A DNA stretch of 64,000 nt, taken from NCBI GenBank assembly GCA_038087015.1, contig JASBNA010000024.1, positions 248,001 to 312,000 on the forward strand, written 5' to 3'. Below are positions 22,401-32,868 of this stretch, in pieces. Within the stretch, counting starts at the first letter, position 1. Every line of letters starts with the position of its first letter. This DNA comes from Cerrena zonata. Its lineage: Eukaryota > Basidiomycota > Agaricomycetes > Polyporales > Cerrenaceae. Made by a program: the position numbers and the translations under genes. The notes under the pieces are model-generated. The model made no database searches. It was not told where the DNA came from and was given only the letters and a program-made list of their open reading frames with translations.

Positions 22401-24024
22401 TACTTGATTTGACAAAAGTTAATTTTAACAAAATTTCTGACACTTCACCTTTGAAGCAAAATTCTGATTTCACAATGTTAGTTCCTTCTAGAAGAGCAGG
22501 ACCCGATAGCACTATTGTATTTAATAATGGACTTGCTCAAAAACAAAGTTCAAAAACTTTGAATGCTATGGATATTGATGAAGTAAGGTCTATCAATTTA
22601 GATGCAGAGCCTCATTTTGACAAGGAAGTTGAAGATAACATTGATTTCGATGATGATGATGATAATGAAATTCCTGTGAATCATACTATACAAAGTGATA
22701 ATGAAGATGAAAATTCGGCAGAAAAGAAATCTGTTGATGCAAATGACGAGTTCATTTTCAATAAAGATCTTGGTAAAGATGCAACACCTATCAAGAACTC
22801 TGCTTCTTCTGAACCACAGAACTCTACCAATGAATTAAACGGCACTCCCAGACTGATACCCAATAACATATTCAATAATAGTGATGGGAAAAACCGTGGT
22901 GAACTTTTCTCTAAATTTAACCAAAATGAATCAAACGAATTAGTGGAAGATTTTGCTCAAGTTAAAATAACTGAATTGAAAAAGAACCAAATTAACTCAA
23001 AAGATTCAGCTCAATCTTTGATTGATAAGGTAGACTCACAAAGAAGTGAATTGAACAGTAAGGACTCTATCCAGACGTTTATTGATAAGGTGGATCCGTT
23101 TAGCAAAATGTCTAATAAGAACAAACCTATTACAATCTTTCACGATGATACTGTTTCAGGATCACCTCAAAAAGTCAAAGATTATAGCTACTCTGAATTG
23201 AACTGGTTTAACTTTCAAATGGCAAAATTGAATGCAGAAAAGTCCGAAAATAAACCAACCAGTCAATCAATAAATCCATAAACCATTTCCAGAACCTTTG
23301 TGAAAGCTTAAGAGGGCCAGGAACTTCCCGTGAAGATCTAATCGAACTACTCGCTTATTTACAAGATCATCAATCGTCTGAATTTGCTCATTACTTTGAG
23401 AATGATGGTCAAAGACTTCTTGAAGATTCATTGTGGAGATTCTTCGATTCTAGAATACATGATGTTCATAAGTCAATGATTCTTGGTGGTTTGATGATTT
23501 TGAAGCAACTTCTAATCAACAGATCATCGATAAACCTCGACAATATTTGGCAAGTTTTAACTAAGTTAAGTCATCAATTAGAGGACAACCTTAACGAATT
23601 GGCGCTTGCGATTAGTGAAACATTTGATGAAATATTATGCGGTATGTATTCCACGTCTAGCCTTTTGACGTGTACCATTAACACTCTTCGGGGTTATCAA
23701 GACGAGAACTTGAAATACTCTTTATTATTCGTTGTTGACTGCTTGGCCAAGTTGTTGGCCATGAATAGCTTTAATTTATTGGTTGACAATGCAATTATAG
23801 TACAAATTAATGATGTGCTTCGTCCTTTTGTTGAACATAAGGATGTGGATGTTAGAAGACTCGTAATTCTGAGTTATGGAAGACTTTTAAAAGCAAGTAG
23901 AGTTAGTCAAATTAGTCATGGCAACAGATTAGAAAATTCAGAAGAGAAAAATCCAATGGATGCAATTTTACAAAAATTTTCGGTTCCTCAACAAAAACTT
24001 GTTGAGTATTACAGTCAAGAATAA
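19406..24024 (+). CDS. STU1: Stu1, CLASP-family microtubule-binding protein, reading frame broken three times
   Basis: Three frames together encode a CLASP. TOG-like HEAT repeats come first (SNSFSVLSHLVKR, PKVVIESINWL). The second TOG is entered as PEFNWAARERSIIFLRSLLRG and continues DAICKAITSLRTTLSSHGCQLAKELALFL. A Ser/Arg-rich basic linker at about 21230-21650 has repeated RPTSRP/RPATRP-type words and probably binds microtubules. Helical C-terminal repeats follow. Breaks are one extra G in GGG (20583-20585), one missing T in TTT (20678-20680) and one missing base within about 23252-23280. Correcting all three gives one frame of about 1539 residues, against 1513 for yeast Stu1, an essential spindle protein. 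The ATG at 19406 is the first good start. POL12 and YBL036C are its neighbours in S. cerevisiae too. Confidence 0.9.
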
Positions 24025-24400
24025 GAGGATTGTGTATTATATATTCTATAATGGTATAATATAATTAAGACTACGTGTAGAAGATAAGTATTGCGATAAT
24101 CATTAAATTTGAAGCTATAAATGGGTGAAAATAATACTAATATAAATACATGAATTAAAATATAATTGATAATAAGACAGAGCCGTGGGTGATATAAATG
24201 ACGATTGATAAAAACAAAGCAAAACAAAACAAAGAAAAAAGCAGATCATTGCAAAGAGAAAAAAGCCAGTTTCCTCAGCTTTTCAATAAGATAACAAAAC
24301 CGAAAAAGTAAGAAAGAGGCAGAATAAATATCGAATAGAAAATGAACTAAAGTCAAAAGTTTCCATAAACAAATAGGTTTTAGATGACTCGGTAAATAAA
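24025..24400. other. STU1/STE12 convergent intergenic region
   Basis: About 375 bp, AT-rich, between two converging genes, with no gene seen. It presumably holds both 3' UTRs. Confidence 0.45.
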
Positions 24401-26248
24401 TTATTTTACTTGTCTATTATAATTTGAATCGGGGTTACCAATGGAGGATTCTGGAGTTGGCATTTCATTAGCATCTTTGTTGTTAATGTCTTTAAAATTG
24501 ACAACTTTAGTAGTACTTTTATTAGAAACAACCTCATCTAAATCAATTTTTTCAGGCAAACCACGAACATGATTTTGTTGATTTTTTAAACGAGATTGTT
24601 GTTGTAATTGGCGTTTCTTTTTCATCATATTAGCGCTAATTTGCTGTTGTCTAGTAGATGGAGGAGCAAAATCGTTAGGTTTCAAATAAGTTGGAGGGTT
24701 ATTCGGTATGGGCATTAAATTTGGATCCATGTAATGATAACCAGATGAAGGGATTATATCTGGTTGTGGTTGAGCATCGTTGTAGTAAATGTATGGTTGT
24801 GGGACAGGGAATTGATCAGGATAAAAAGATTGCTGAGAAGGACCAGCAGAAGGAGGAGCAGGAGTTGTAGCAACTGCTGGTTGAGGCCAGTACTCTTGAT
24901 CTGGATGCGAATAACCATAGGGTATTGGCTCCATTGGTTGAAATAAGTGCTGTGGTGGAGGTTGTTGATGATTTTGGATCATTAAAGGGGGTTCATTATA
25001 AAAACGGGGCTGGAATTTGGCGGAAGGAGGTTGATGGTAAGGATCATGGATTGGGAAAAAATCTTGAGTTGAAGAATGAATAATATGAGCAGGAGGAGGA
25101 GCAGGTATAATTTGAGTAGTTTGATTTTGAGAATCTAAATGCAGAGAGGTTTGATGAGTATTAGGAGGAGGTAAAGGAGTTTTCAAAGGTTGGGTTTGTT
25201 CGATTAAATATTCATCATTAAAGACCAATTGACTAGCAACTGGGGTTGGGAAAGTAGGGTTAGTAAAAATTGAAGGATCCACCAAATTATCATAGTTTTC
25301 ATCAAACCCGTTGATGTAACCAACTTGAAAATTTGAATCTAAGGTTATAAAGTTATTTTTATCGTTTGAATCTTCCTGATCAAAATAATCTAGAGGGAAA
25401 TCGTCTTCATAATCGGAGCCATTTTTATATTGAGCGGGAGTTTCATGGTCCAAGAAATCAAATGCATCATTATTATCATTGGAATTAGCATTAGTATTAG
25501 TGTTAGCGGCAGCGGCAGCGGCAGAAGTAGTGGTTGAAGTATATTCCGGAGATCTTTGGTCAGAATCAGGATCTGATAAAGTGGAAGAATTAGTTTGATC
25601 ATCTGATTGGTTTAATTTTTTTTGTAAGTCCATATGATGAGCCAATTGATCATAAAGAGATTTATTTTCATCATAATTAAAGGAAAGAGCTGGTTCTCTA
25701 TGAGAAATAGTTGTTGGGTTTTGACCAGCTTTTTCCTTTTTAAAATCTCTTTCTAAAGCATCAGCCATTAATTTATCATGAGGAACATTAAACCAAAAGA
25801 AAACCTTCTGTTTCTTTTGGGTCCGTAAACAAGCGTTTTTAAATAAAAAATTCAAAAACTCTGATCTTGGAGATTCTAAAATAGCATCTTGATGGCATTT
25901 TAAATTTCTTAAATCTGAAAAGATACCTTCTTCAAATTTCTTACGATCAATGATTTTTCTACCAAAGTGTTCAAATTTATAAACGATACAACGAACAATA
26001 TCGGTACCGGTGATAAAATATAAATTATTCCAATAAACACAACTAACAAAACCTTCATCGTGATTTAAGTAATACCTTCTAATCACTTGATTTTCTTGCC
26101 AATTTGCCGGTGCAGTAGCTAAAAAAAATTTTAAATCTTCAATTAGCCGTAACGATTCTTTAACCTGTTCATTTGAGTCATGATCTAGCTTCTTTGTATC
26201 TGACTTCAGTTCATGTTTTACCACTAATTGGGTGGTAGTAGCTGTCAT
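24401..26248 (-). CDS. STE12: Ste12/Cph1, MAPK-responsive transcription factor
   Basis: Residues about 25-200 are the fungus-specific STE12 DNA-binding domain. Recognisable pieces are LRLIEDLKFFLATAPANWQ, NQVIRRYYLNHDEGFVSCVYWNN, FYITGTDIVRCIVYKFEHFGR-like sequence, FEEGIFSDLRNLKCHQDA, LESPRSEFLNFLFKN and KKQKVFFWFNVPHDKLMADALERD. The rest is low complexity, rich in Pro, Gln, Asn and Ser, with a Gln/Lys-rich basic patch late in the protein. In yeasts this factor drives mating and filamentation genes downstream of the pheromone MAPK and binds TGAAACA. It is 615 residues long, against 688 in S. cerevisiae; in Candida the orthologue is called CPH1. A cluster of TGAAAC-type sites lies upstream. 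Confidence 0.95.
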   Translation of the reverse strand: MTATTTQLVVKHELKSDTKKLDHDSNEQVKESLRLIEDLKFFLATAPANWQENQVIRRYYLNHDEGFVSCVYWNNLYFITGTDIVRCIVYKFEHFGRKIIDRKKFEEGIFSDLRNLKCHQDAILESPRSEFLNFLFKNACLRTQKKQKVFFWFNVPHDKLMADALERDFKKEKAGQNPTTISHREPALSFNYDENKSLYDQLAHHMDLQKKLNQSDDQTNSSTLSDPDSDQRSPEYTSTTTSAAAAAANTNTNANSNDNNDAFDFLDHETPAQYKNGSDYEDDFPLDYFDQEDSNDKNNFITLDSNFQVGYINGFDENYDNLVDPSIFTNPTFPTPVASQLVFNDEYLIEQTQPLKTPLPPPNTHQTSLHLDSQNQTTQIIPAPPPAHIIHSSTQDFFPIHDPYHQPPSAKFQPRFYNEPPLMIQNHQQPPPQHLFQPMEPIPYGYSHPDQEYWPQPAVATTPAPPSAGPSQQSFYPDQFPVPQPYIYYNDAQPQPDIIPSSGYHYMDPNLMPIPNNPPTYLKPNDFAPPSTRQQQISANMMKKKRQLQQQSRLKNQQNHVRGLPEKIDLDEVVSNKSTTKVVNFKDINNKDANEMPTPESSIGNPDSNYNRQVK

Positions 26249-27702
26249 TATGGCGAATGCAATTCATAAAATGGCTTTTTTTTTTTTGGCTTCGTTCTTT
26301 TCAAATTCAAACTCCAATAAGTTAACTTATCCAATTGAACTAATTGGAATTGACAATATATTGTGATCCAATGTACAACACAAAACAAATGGCTATTGAA
26401 CAAAGGCTCACTGCTTTTTTTGTTTTTTTTTTGTCGTTTTCTCTTTTTTTGTTTAACGGGAGACGACTAAGTAGGAGCAGCCTAACTCAAAAGTAGTTGA
26501 GTTGGTGATGTTTGAGCTGCGGCGGCTAAGTATATCCAATCCCACCTAGAGGTATGCTATACCAAATGAGTTAATAGCTATGGCAAGGGAGTTCGTTAAA
26601 GTAACAGAAGATGCTTGTTACAAATTCAACAGTGAAACCAACCTGCTACTAATAATCTGAAACGAGAGAAATAAAGTAGAAGAACTACACTACTCGGGCT
26701 AAACATGAAAGCAGGGGGAAGTAATCTAGTTATAAATGTTTTTGTAAAGAAATAACAACTGGAAACTAATCTTTACCGAAAATATGTTTCAGGTTTGGCG
26801 AGCTTTGAAACCAAAAGGGCAAACTTGAAACACGGCACTTTTCAATTTATTGTTTCGGATTGTTTGTGCTTTTGTTGGTGGTGTTTTAGAATATTTTTTA
26901 TTTTTTGTTTTCAGTGCGGCCGCGGGTTTGTTAGTTGTTTCAGATTTTGGGCCCGCTGGGAGGTCCCACCCCCGTACACCCTGCCACCCAACTGCTCGCT
27001 TGGCTTGCCGGTGGGCTGCCGGAGGGCTACGCGGAGTTGTGTGCAGAATGTCAGGGGCAAGGGGAGCATCTACCGTAGGTTCGTATATCTTGATATGCTA
27101 TAAATGGATATTCAGCTACATTGCTGGTGATTCATCAGGAGGACAGTGGGCTAGCCGGAAAATTACAAGGTATTCACTAGCAGTCGTGCTGCAAAATCAC
27201 CCCATCTTGGTATTCAAATGATTGGTGCAATTGTATTACTAACAATACCTTATTAATAAAATAAGCTTTTTCTTTCTTTTTCATTCTGGGTTCTTCTTTG
27301 TGGGTTTACCCTTTGCTGTTGAGTCTTGTTTCCTTTTTTTCCCTTCATTCCCTTGTTGCTTTGTTTTGGCCAGTTTTGGTTTAGTGGAACGCTTTGTTGG
27401 TGAGCCTTTGTTTATTATTATAAGCTCTCGTCAATCCGAGGCAATGTCCAATCAACTGCCCTAATTAGTGATTTGTTTTGCTGGCACAATGCATCATCTT
27501 TTTATTTACTTTACTGTTCATTAAGGTACCAATTGGTTGTTTACCTTTCCGGCAACCCTGGTTCCTCGATGGGCTTGCCCTTTTCTTTGTCTGCTTTAGA
27601 CCAAGCAGTGCGGAAATTTGCCAGTGCAGATTTGATGCTTTTATTTTTTCCGGGAGTTGGGCCTGGTGTCTGGGTGGATTTCTTGTTTGGGCACCAACAC
27701 AA
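26249..27702. other. 1.45-kb divergent STE12/GATA intergenic region
   Basis: It holds a T-rich tract just upstream of STE12, the cluster of pheromone-response-like sites at 26633-26942, and an unusually GC-rich patch at about 26915-27070. A long T-rich leader precedes the GATA gene. I see no convincing protein or RNA gene; open frames in the GC-rich patch lack any recognisable content. Confidence 0.45.
26633..26942. promoter_or_regulatory. Cluster of pheromone-response-element-like sites (TGAAACA)
   Basis: Exact TGAAACA occurs at 26785-26791 (-), 26826-26832 (+) and 26936-26942 (-). TGAAAC with a different last base occurs at 26633, 26658 and 26806 (all +). TGAAACA is the Ste12 site in S. 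cerevisiae. The cluster lies about 385-690 bp upstream of STE12 and 760-1070 bp upstream of the GATA gene. Autoregulation or control of the GATA gene is inferred. Confidence 0.6.
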
Positions 27703-28503
27703 ATGTCAAGGCTGCAAAAAACTACTAGTTTGCAGTCGTGCTGCCATGCTGCAATGGCTATGGTCACTTACAACCCTGGCCGGCGGCTGCCCTCAATAAC
27801 AGTGCCTGGCTCGAAATCTTCGTTGTTTGCTAGGTTGCCGGGACCTGAACTACCATCGTTCTCGCAAATTGTTGCTTCTCTAGGGCACCCGCCTTCGGTT
27901 TCCACTCAAGTTCCACCTGCAAATCGGAGTCAGGTAGATGACAGGACCGTATCAGCTTTATTGGGCTTGAAATCGTTTTTGCTGGATAGTAAGGCGGCCT
28001 TCCCTGTATTGGACTTGCTTGATCAGGGCTTGAGTGGTTTAGACGGTGTTAATACGAGTGAATTTGTTAGCTCCTCCAGATTTGAAGAATGGATCTTGAG
28101 TATTCCGGACTCTCGTTTCAACAGTTTGATTGTTGAATTATCTGCTTTTATAGACCAATTGACTTTATTGCAAAATGTGAAAGCGAATTTATTGGTGAAA
28201 AATGACCTGCCATGCCAGCATAAACAAAATAAAATTGTTAAAAAAAGAGGCAGGAAATCGTTACCCCCTGGGGGCATTTGTCATCATTGTCACCTGCAGA
28301 TTACTCCTGAATGGCGAAATGGTCCTGAAGGTAAGAGAACCTTATGCAATGCCTGTGGCTTGTTTTACTCAAAATTAATCAGAAGATTTGGTCCTGATAG
28401 TGCTAATAAGGTTTTCGCTCATAGGAAAATCAATAGCGATACTAAAAATCGTATACTACCAAAAAGTAAATCGCTCGAAGATATTTTGAAAAATATGCAA
28501 TAA
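27703..28503 (+). CDS. GATA-type zinc-finger transcription factor (Brg1/Srd1-like finger)
   Basis: Near the C-terminus a single GATA finger reads CHHCHLQITPEWRNGPEGKR followed by TLCNACGLFYSKL. This is the C-x2-C-x18-C-x2-C spacing, with the basic RKS stretch before it and a basic tail after it. The x18 loop and the LFYSKLIRRFG ending resemble the Brg1/Gat2 and Srd1/Ecm23 group rather than nitrogen regulators such as Gat1/Gln3. In Candida, Brg1 governs hyphal and biofilm genes. The remainder is unconserved with a Leu-rich central part. I chose the ATG at 27703 (266 residues); the frame is open upstream to about 27478 without an ATG, and 27754 is another possible start. Confidence 0.8.
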   Translation: MSRLQKTTSLQSCCHAAMAMVTYNPGRRLPSITVPGSKSSLFARLPGPELPSFSQIVASLGHPPSVSTQVPPANRSQVDDRTVSALLGLKSFLLDSKAAFPVLDLLDQGLSGLDGVNTSEFVSSSRFEEWILSIPDSRFNSLIVELSAFIDQLTLLQNVKANLLVKNDLPCQHKQNKIVKKRGRKSLPPGGICHHCHLQITPEWRNGPEGKRTLCNACGLFYSKLIRRFGPDSANKVFAHRKINSDTKNRILPKSKSLEDILKNMQ

Positions 28504-28576
28504 AACTATATACATATATATATATACACATATATATATTAATAATACAATGTAGAATGAAAGAAGAAGTTCGGTA

Positions 28577-30478
28577 TCAATTGGATGATACACCATTATA
28601 CCAGTTTGTATGATCAACGGTACGATGGACAATATCATTAAAGTATTCCCACACATCTTTACGCATAATCGGTAAGTCTTTTAATTGATTTGGGTCATAA
28701 TCTTTTGCTTTATCGATATTTGAATTAAGCTCGCGATGGCGAGTAGTAAGTTTTTCAGTTATTTGATATTCATCTTTCAAACTTTCTTTATTACAAGCAC
28801 CTTTTAAACTTAATTGTGAATAATCATCTTTGTTAATGAAACGGAAATTCTTAGGAGACGTATTACAGACTTCATTTGGAACCCATAGTCTAAGGTCTCT
28901 TTGATAATTATAATCGCCAATATAAGTAGCATTTATAAATTTGTCTTTATAAATGTTACTAAGATATCTAGTGACGTTATGAGGAATATAAACTGAAGTC
29001 CCATCGAAATAAGTATGTCTTATTGGAATGGTATCTCTTAAATTTTGCCATTCCCAATCTTTTGTATGAGTAGCCACCGCCTCATATTTTTCATCGCTGT
29101 TGACCAAATGCTTCCAAAATTTTTTGGGTGGTTGAATATCAGAATGGAACATTAAAGATTTTATTTCAATTGAATAACCAGAATTGATATCAACCAATCT
29201 TGCTTCGATGGAATCCGATTTAATTGCCTGTTTGCCATAAGTAGGAGAAACTTCTAAATAATATTTCCCATTACCGAATCTTGGATTTTCAATTAAAAGA
29301 GTTTTATTAAAATCTCGACCTAAACGGTCTAATTGACGGATTGGCATATGAATGTCAATATTCAGAGTCCAAGGTAGATTAATACCATTGTAAGACCAAC
29401 CTAATAAACTAGAATCACCAAGCCAACTTTTCAACCCATTTGCTTGAGCAAATTGAAACCAAGTCTGAATCATATGTTGAGCAATACTTTGACGCTCACC
29501 ATCGGTTAAAGAACGTTGATAAAATGGATAAGCATAAGCATGAATTTTAGAAGTTAATGAGTCCTTAAATTTCCAAGGATTTTTAAAGTATTCATTAGAA
29601 CCACTAAAATCAATTAAGTGATTTGCCCATTCTAACATATCAAGATACTTCTTCTCCAGTACCCAAATGTATCTTCTATTCCATTTTTCTTTTAAACGAA
29701 CGATTTCATCTTTAATATTGAAAATAAAATCTGAATATTCAATATCAATTTCTTTTTCAAATTTCTTAAAATTCTTATAACCAAACATCATATGATAATC
29801 ATCACTATCTTGAAATTCTTTTGAATCTTTATCTTCTTGACTTAAATTTTTAGTGTTTTTTTTGGATTGTTTTGATTCAACTAATTTCATTTCTTCTAAT
29901 AATAATTCTTTAGTAACTCCCTGAGGTAAATGATTAGTACCAAATCTTTTTTCACCAACAACTGGTAATTCAACAAATGATTTATCGGTGGCTATCACAA
30001 TTCTTTTCGGGACTTCTTGATTACAATATAAATCGACTTTACTTCTAGTGATTTTACTTCTCATTGATTCAAAGGGGAACCCACTGAAAGCACCATATCT
30101 TTGAATATTATTAGGACATCCTCCACTCGGATGCTGCTTTCTAACTTGATTAAGTTTTGTATTCCCAGCACTTAAATCAACCCAATCATCCCAATGAAAC
30201 CAAATTCCAAAATCACCTCCGATGTTACTAGTCAATGGATGGTTGGTATGTTTTTTCTTATTGAAAGCAGTCAAATACTGAAATACAACATAAGTCATTT
30301 GCTTAGGGTTATACCTATTTGCACTTGCTTTGAATTGAATTATAGCTTCATTTTCAATTTTCACTTGGCTAGTATCGTGTGACAAATATCCATTTAGGAT
30401 TATTAAAGTGCAAATTGCCAAAGAGATTAAAACTGTTATATGTTTAAATCTCTTATTATAAAACTTTGGAAATAACAT
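28577..30478 (-). CDS. Mnn4-like LicD-domain type II Golgi membrane protein
   Basis: From the ATG at 30478 the protein has 633 residues. A short basic N-terminus is followed by a signal anchor (about 14-31) and a lumenal domain. The LicD/Mnn4 region includes WFHWDDWVDLSAG, FQFAQANGLKSWLGDSSLLG, WSYNGINLPWTLNIDIHMP and YLEVSPTYG. In yeast Mnn4 promotes mannosylphosphate transfer to glycoproteins, and relatives form a multigene family in Candida. The segment usually rich in Asp after PW (PWDxDxD in LicD proteins) reads PWTLNID, so some metal-binding acids appear replaced. Many acidic/Lys-rich residues occupy about 205-250. Which MNN4 paralogue it matches cannot be decided here. Confidence 0.82.
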   Translation of the reverse strand: MLFPKFYNKRFKHITVLISLAICTLIILNGYLSHDTSQVKIENEAIIQFKASANRYNPKQMTYVVFQYLTAFNKKKHTNHPLTSNIGGDFGIWFHWDDWVDLSAGNTKLNQVRKQHPSGGCPNNIQRYGAFSGFPFESMRSKITRSKVDLYCNQEVPKRIVIATDKSFVELPVVGEKRFGTNHLPQGVTKELLLEEMKLVESKQSKKNTKNLSQEDKDSKEFQDSDDYHMMFGYKNFKKFEKEIDIEYSDFIFNIKDEIVRLKEKWNRRYIWVLEKKYLDMLEWANHLIDFSGSNEYFKNPWKFKDSLTSKIHAYAYPFYQRSLTDGERQSIAQHMIQTWFQFAQANGLKSWLGDSSLLGWSYNGINLPWTLNIDIHMPIRQLDRLGRDFNKTLLIENPRFGNGKYYLEVSPTYGKQAIKSDSIEARLVDINSGYSIEIKSLMFHSDIQPPKKFWKHLVNSDEKYEAVATHTKDWEWQNLRDTIPIRHTYFDGTSVYIPHNVTRYLSNIYKDKFINATYIGDYNYQRDLRLWVPNEVCNTSPKNFRFINKDDYSQLSLKGACNKESLKDEYQITEKLTTRHRELNSNIDKAKDYDPNQLKDLPIMRKDVWEYFNDIVHRTVDHTNWYNGVSSN

Positions 30479-31567
30479 ATCAATTCCTATGAACTCCAAT
30501 AAAGGATTCAAATTACAACCTAAACCTTTTTTTGTTTACCGTTGATAAGTTGTAAAAGGTTTACTTCAATAAGTTTTTTTTTAATAGAAAAAAAAGGGTA
30601 AGTTATCAAATTATAATCATACAGTTAAGAGTAATTCAAATTTAGAAACTAATCAAGATTCGGCAAAGAAAAGTACTCGAGAATTGAAAACGGGTGCTGG
30701 GATACAAAATGCATAAAACCAAGGAAAGAATACTACAATAACATTGGACAAGCACCGAAACCATCAATATAACCTAATCACGGCATCTTCCAAATGATCT
30801 ACTTCATAAATGCTTCCCCCTTTTCTTTTCCCCATTTACAAGGCAGTGTTCTTCATTCATAAATCAGCTTGGGTTAATCGGTTTGCTCCTGAGCCCTCGA
30901 CCAAATCGCGTTTGGTGAATCGAGTGCCATCTTTGTTCAACCATCGCTAAATTACCCATTGGGAAATATTATATACGTTACAAGGATTAAAGTTGAGCTG
31001 GGCTCTTCAAAACTTAGCATCGTGCCATTTTTCAAATTGCCAGAGTTGCCGGTCTGGACTCTCAAGCTGTAGCTCATGCTACATCGGCATTTGTTGTGCG
31101 CTGTTCGCATTCTTGATTTAGACCGTTTTGACCATTTAAACCAGTTAGGAAATTATCAAAACGCACCAAAGAGTATTATGCGAACCTCATCTCGTGTATC
31201 TTTGTTTCTTTTTTTAACCTCTCTTCCGTTAATCTTCCGTTTATCTTGCAATTACTCAGAAATGCCTAGGTGGGTGTCAAGGGTGATGCGTGTGTCAAGG
31301 GAGTGCTGAGCCCGTAGGGGTTGCTGCATCCGGTTCGTATTTTGTACTTTAGCTGTTGCCTGATATAATTTGTCTTTACGTGTCTGTTATGTACCATGCT
31401 AGAACTATGCTAGAGACTATTGACAGGATTACTCCATATACAATATGTAGTATTATATATAAGGAAAAGGGGGAAAGGTCTTTAAAAAAAAAAAAAAAAG
31501 AAAAAAGAAAAAGGTATAAAGAGAAAAAAAAAAAAAAAAGGGAAAAACTGGAAAAAAGCCTTGCTCT
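30479..31567. other. 1.1-kb MNN4-like/KSP1 intergenic region
   Basis: No gene is supported. The right end (about 31480-31555) is a long A/G tract, U/C-rich in the KSP1 3' UTR. The rest is unremarkable AT-rich sequence. Confidence 0.45.
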
Positions 31568-32837
31568 CTATTCATCATAATCAATCCAGTCTTTCTTTAC
31601 GGGGAACCAGTCAGTCTTGTAAGAAGGCACCAGTGACGAAGTGATACCATCACTTGACATACCTTCATTCAAATCATTTAAAAATTGACGATGGTTAAAA
31701 TGGGATTGGTAACCATGATCTTGTTCATGATGATCATTGTTATCAAGATCATTATACTGGTAAACGTCTTTGTAGGAATGCTTATTATCATTATTGTCGG
31801 CAGTGTTGTAATCATTCAAGGTACTATCACTATGATCGGGACCTCCACTCAATGTAAATCCATGAGTCTTATCGTAATCATAGCCAGATCTGCGTTTTTC
31901 CCCAGTAGGCTTACCCTTGATATTGATTGCGGCAGCTGAATTGCCGGTGACAGCTGAGTGAGATCCTCTTCTGAATGGTGGAATGTACTTACCACTTGGT
32001 GAGCTGGATATTCCCATTCCAGACAATGCAGAATGAACATCACTAAATCTATTGATAGAATGTCTTCTGCCATTGGCATTACGGTGAGTATTCCCATTAA
32101 CTATTGCATTTTCTCCGGGCATCTTCTGTAAATCGTAACTTAAACTTGTTAATGAATAAGTTGGAACTTTAAAAGATGGTGGTCTTTTCTCAGTTGGGAA
32201 CGAATTCACAGAGGTAGAATTGGTATTAACCAGTGATAATGATTTATTAGTTTCGTTACTATTATTATGGTTGAATGCTAAATCAAAATCTTCTTCCAAA
32301 TGAAACACGTCATATCCATCAAGTGTTGATGGCTTATAATTACCCGAATCTAAAGTAAGATTATCAATTTCTTCAGTAACTGGTTCAATTACTGGTGATC
32401 TTGCATAATTAGGTGATCTCAAATATGGTGGGATATATTTCCCATTAGCACTGGCAACGGATGTTCCTGGAGAGCCATGATTCGATGTATTGTTAGGATG
32501 ATTCAAAGTATGAAAGTTATTTAATAATGGATTATGGTTATTCGTACTTGTAGCATTTCCATTCAAACTTTGAACCACATGTTTTCTTGATTTACTACTC
32601 GAAAACAGTGATGATTGTTTCTTCTTTTGTCCACTAATACCTTCGTTGTTCAAACGGAAATTTCCAGATGATTTAGGACGTGATTTATTGTTATGTTGAG
32701 ATTTGGATCTGGAAGTATTTGATTGGTGATTCTTATTATGATGATTATTTGAATGACCATTATTATTTCTATATTTCCATGATTGGCGCTTACGGCCATT
32801 TTTCTTCCAATCACTGCGATGTTGACGGGTATTGGAC

Positions 32838-32868
<31 letters not shown>

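Noticed and set aside
26795..27221. Overlapping ORFs of 102 and 123 codons in the GC-rich island upstream of the GATA gene
   Set aside because: They run through T-rich leader sequence and a GC patch in two frames with no protein-like pattern; the openness is explained by base composition.
27478..27702. N-terminal extension of the GATA factor
   Set aside because: The frame is open but has no ATG, and the translation is hydrophobic and Cys/Phe/Trp-rich like translated T-rich leader.
31480..31555. Long A-rich tract as a retroelement poly-A tail
   Set aside because: No reverse-transcriptase fragment or target-site duplication is visible; such purine tracts recur in this genome's spacers.
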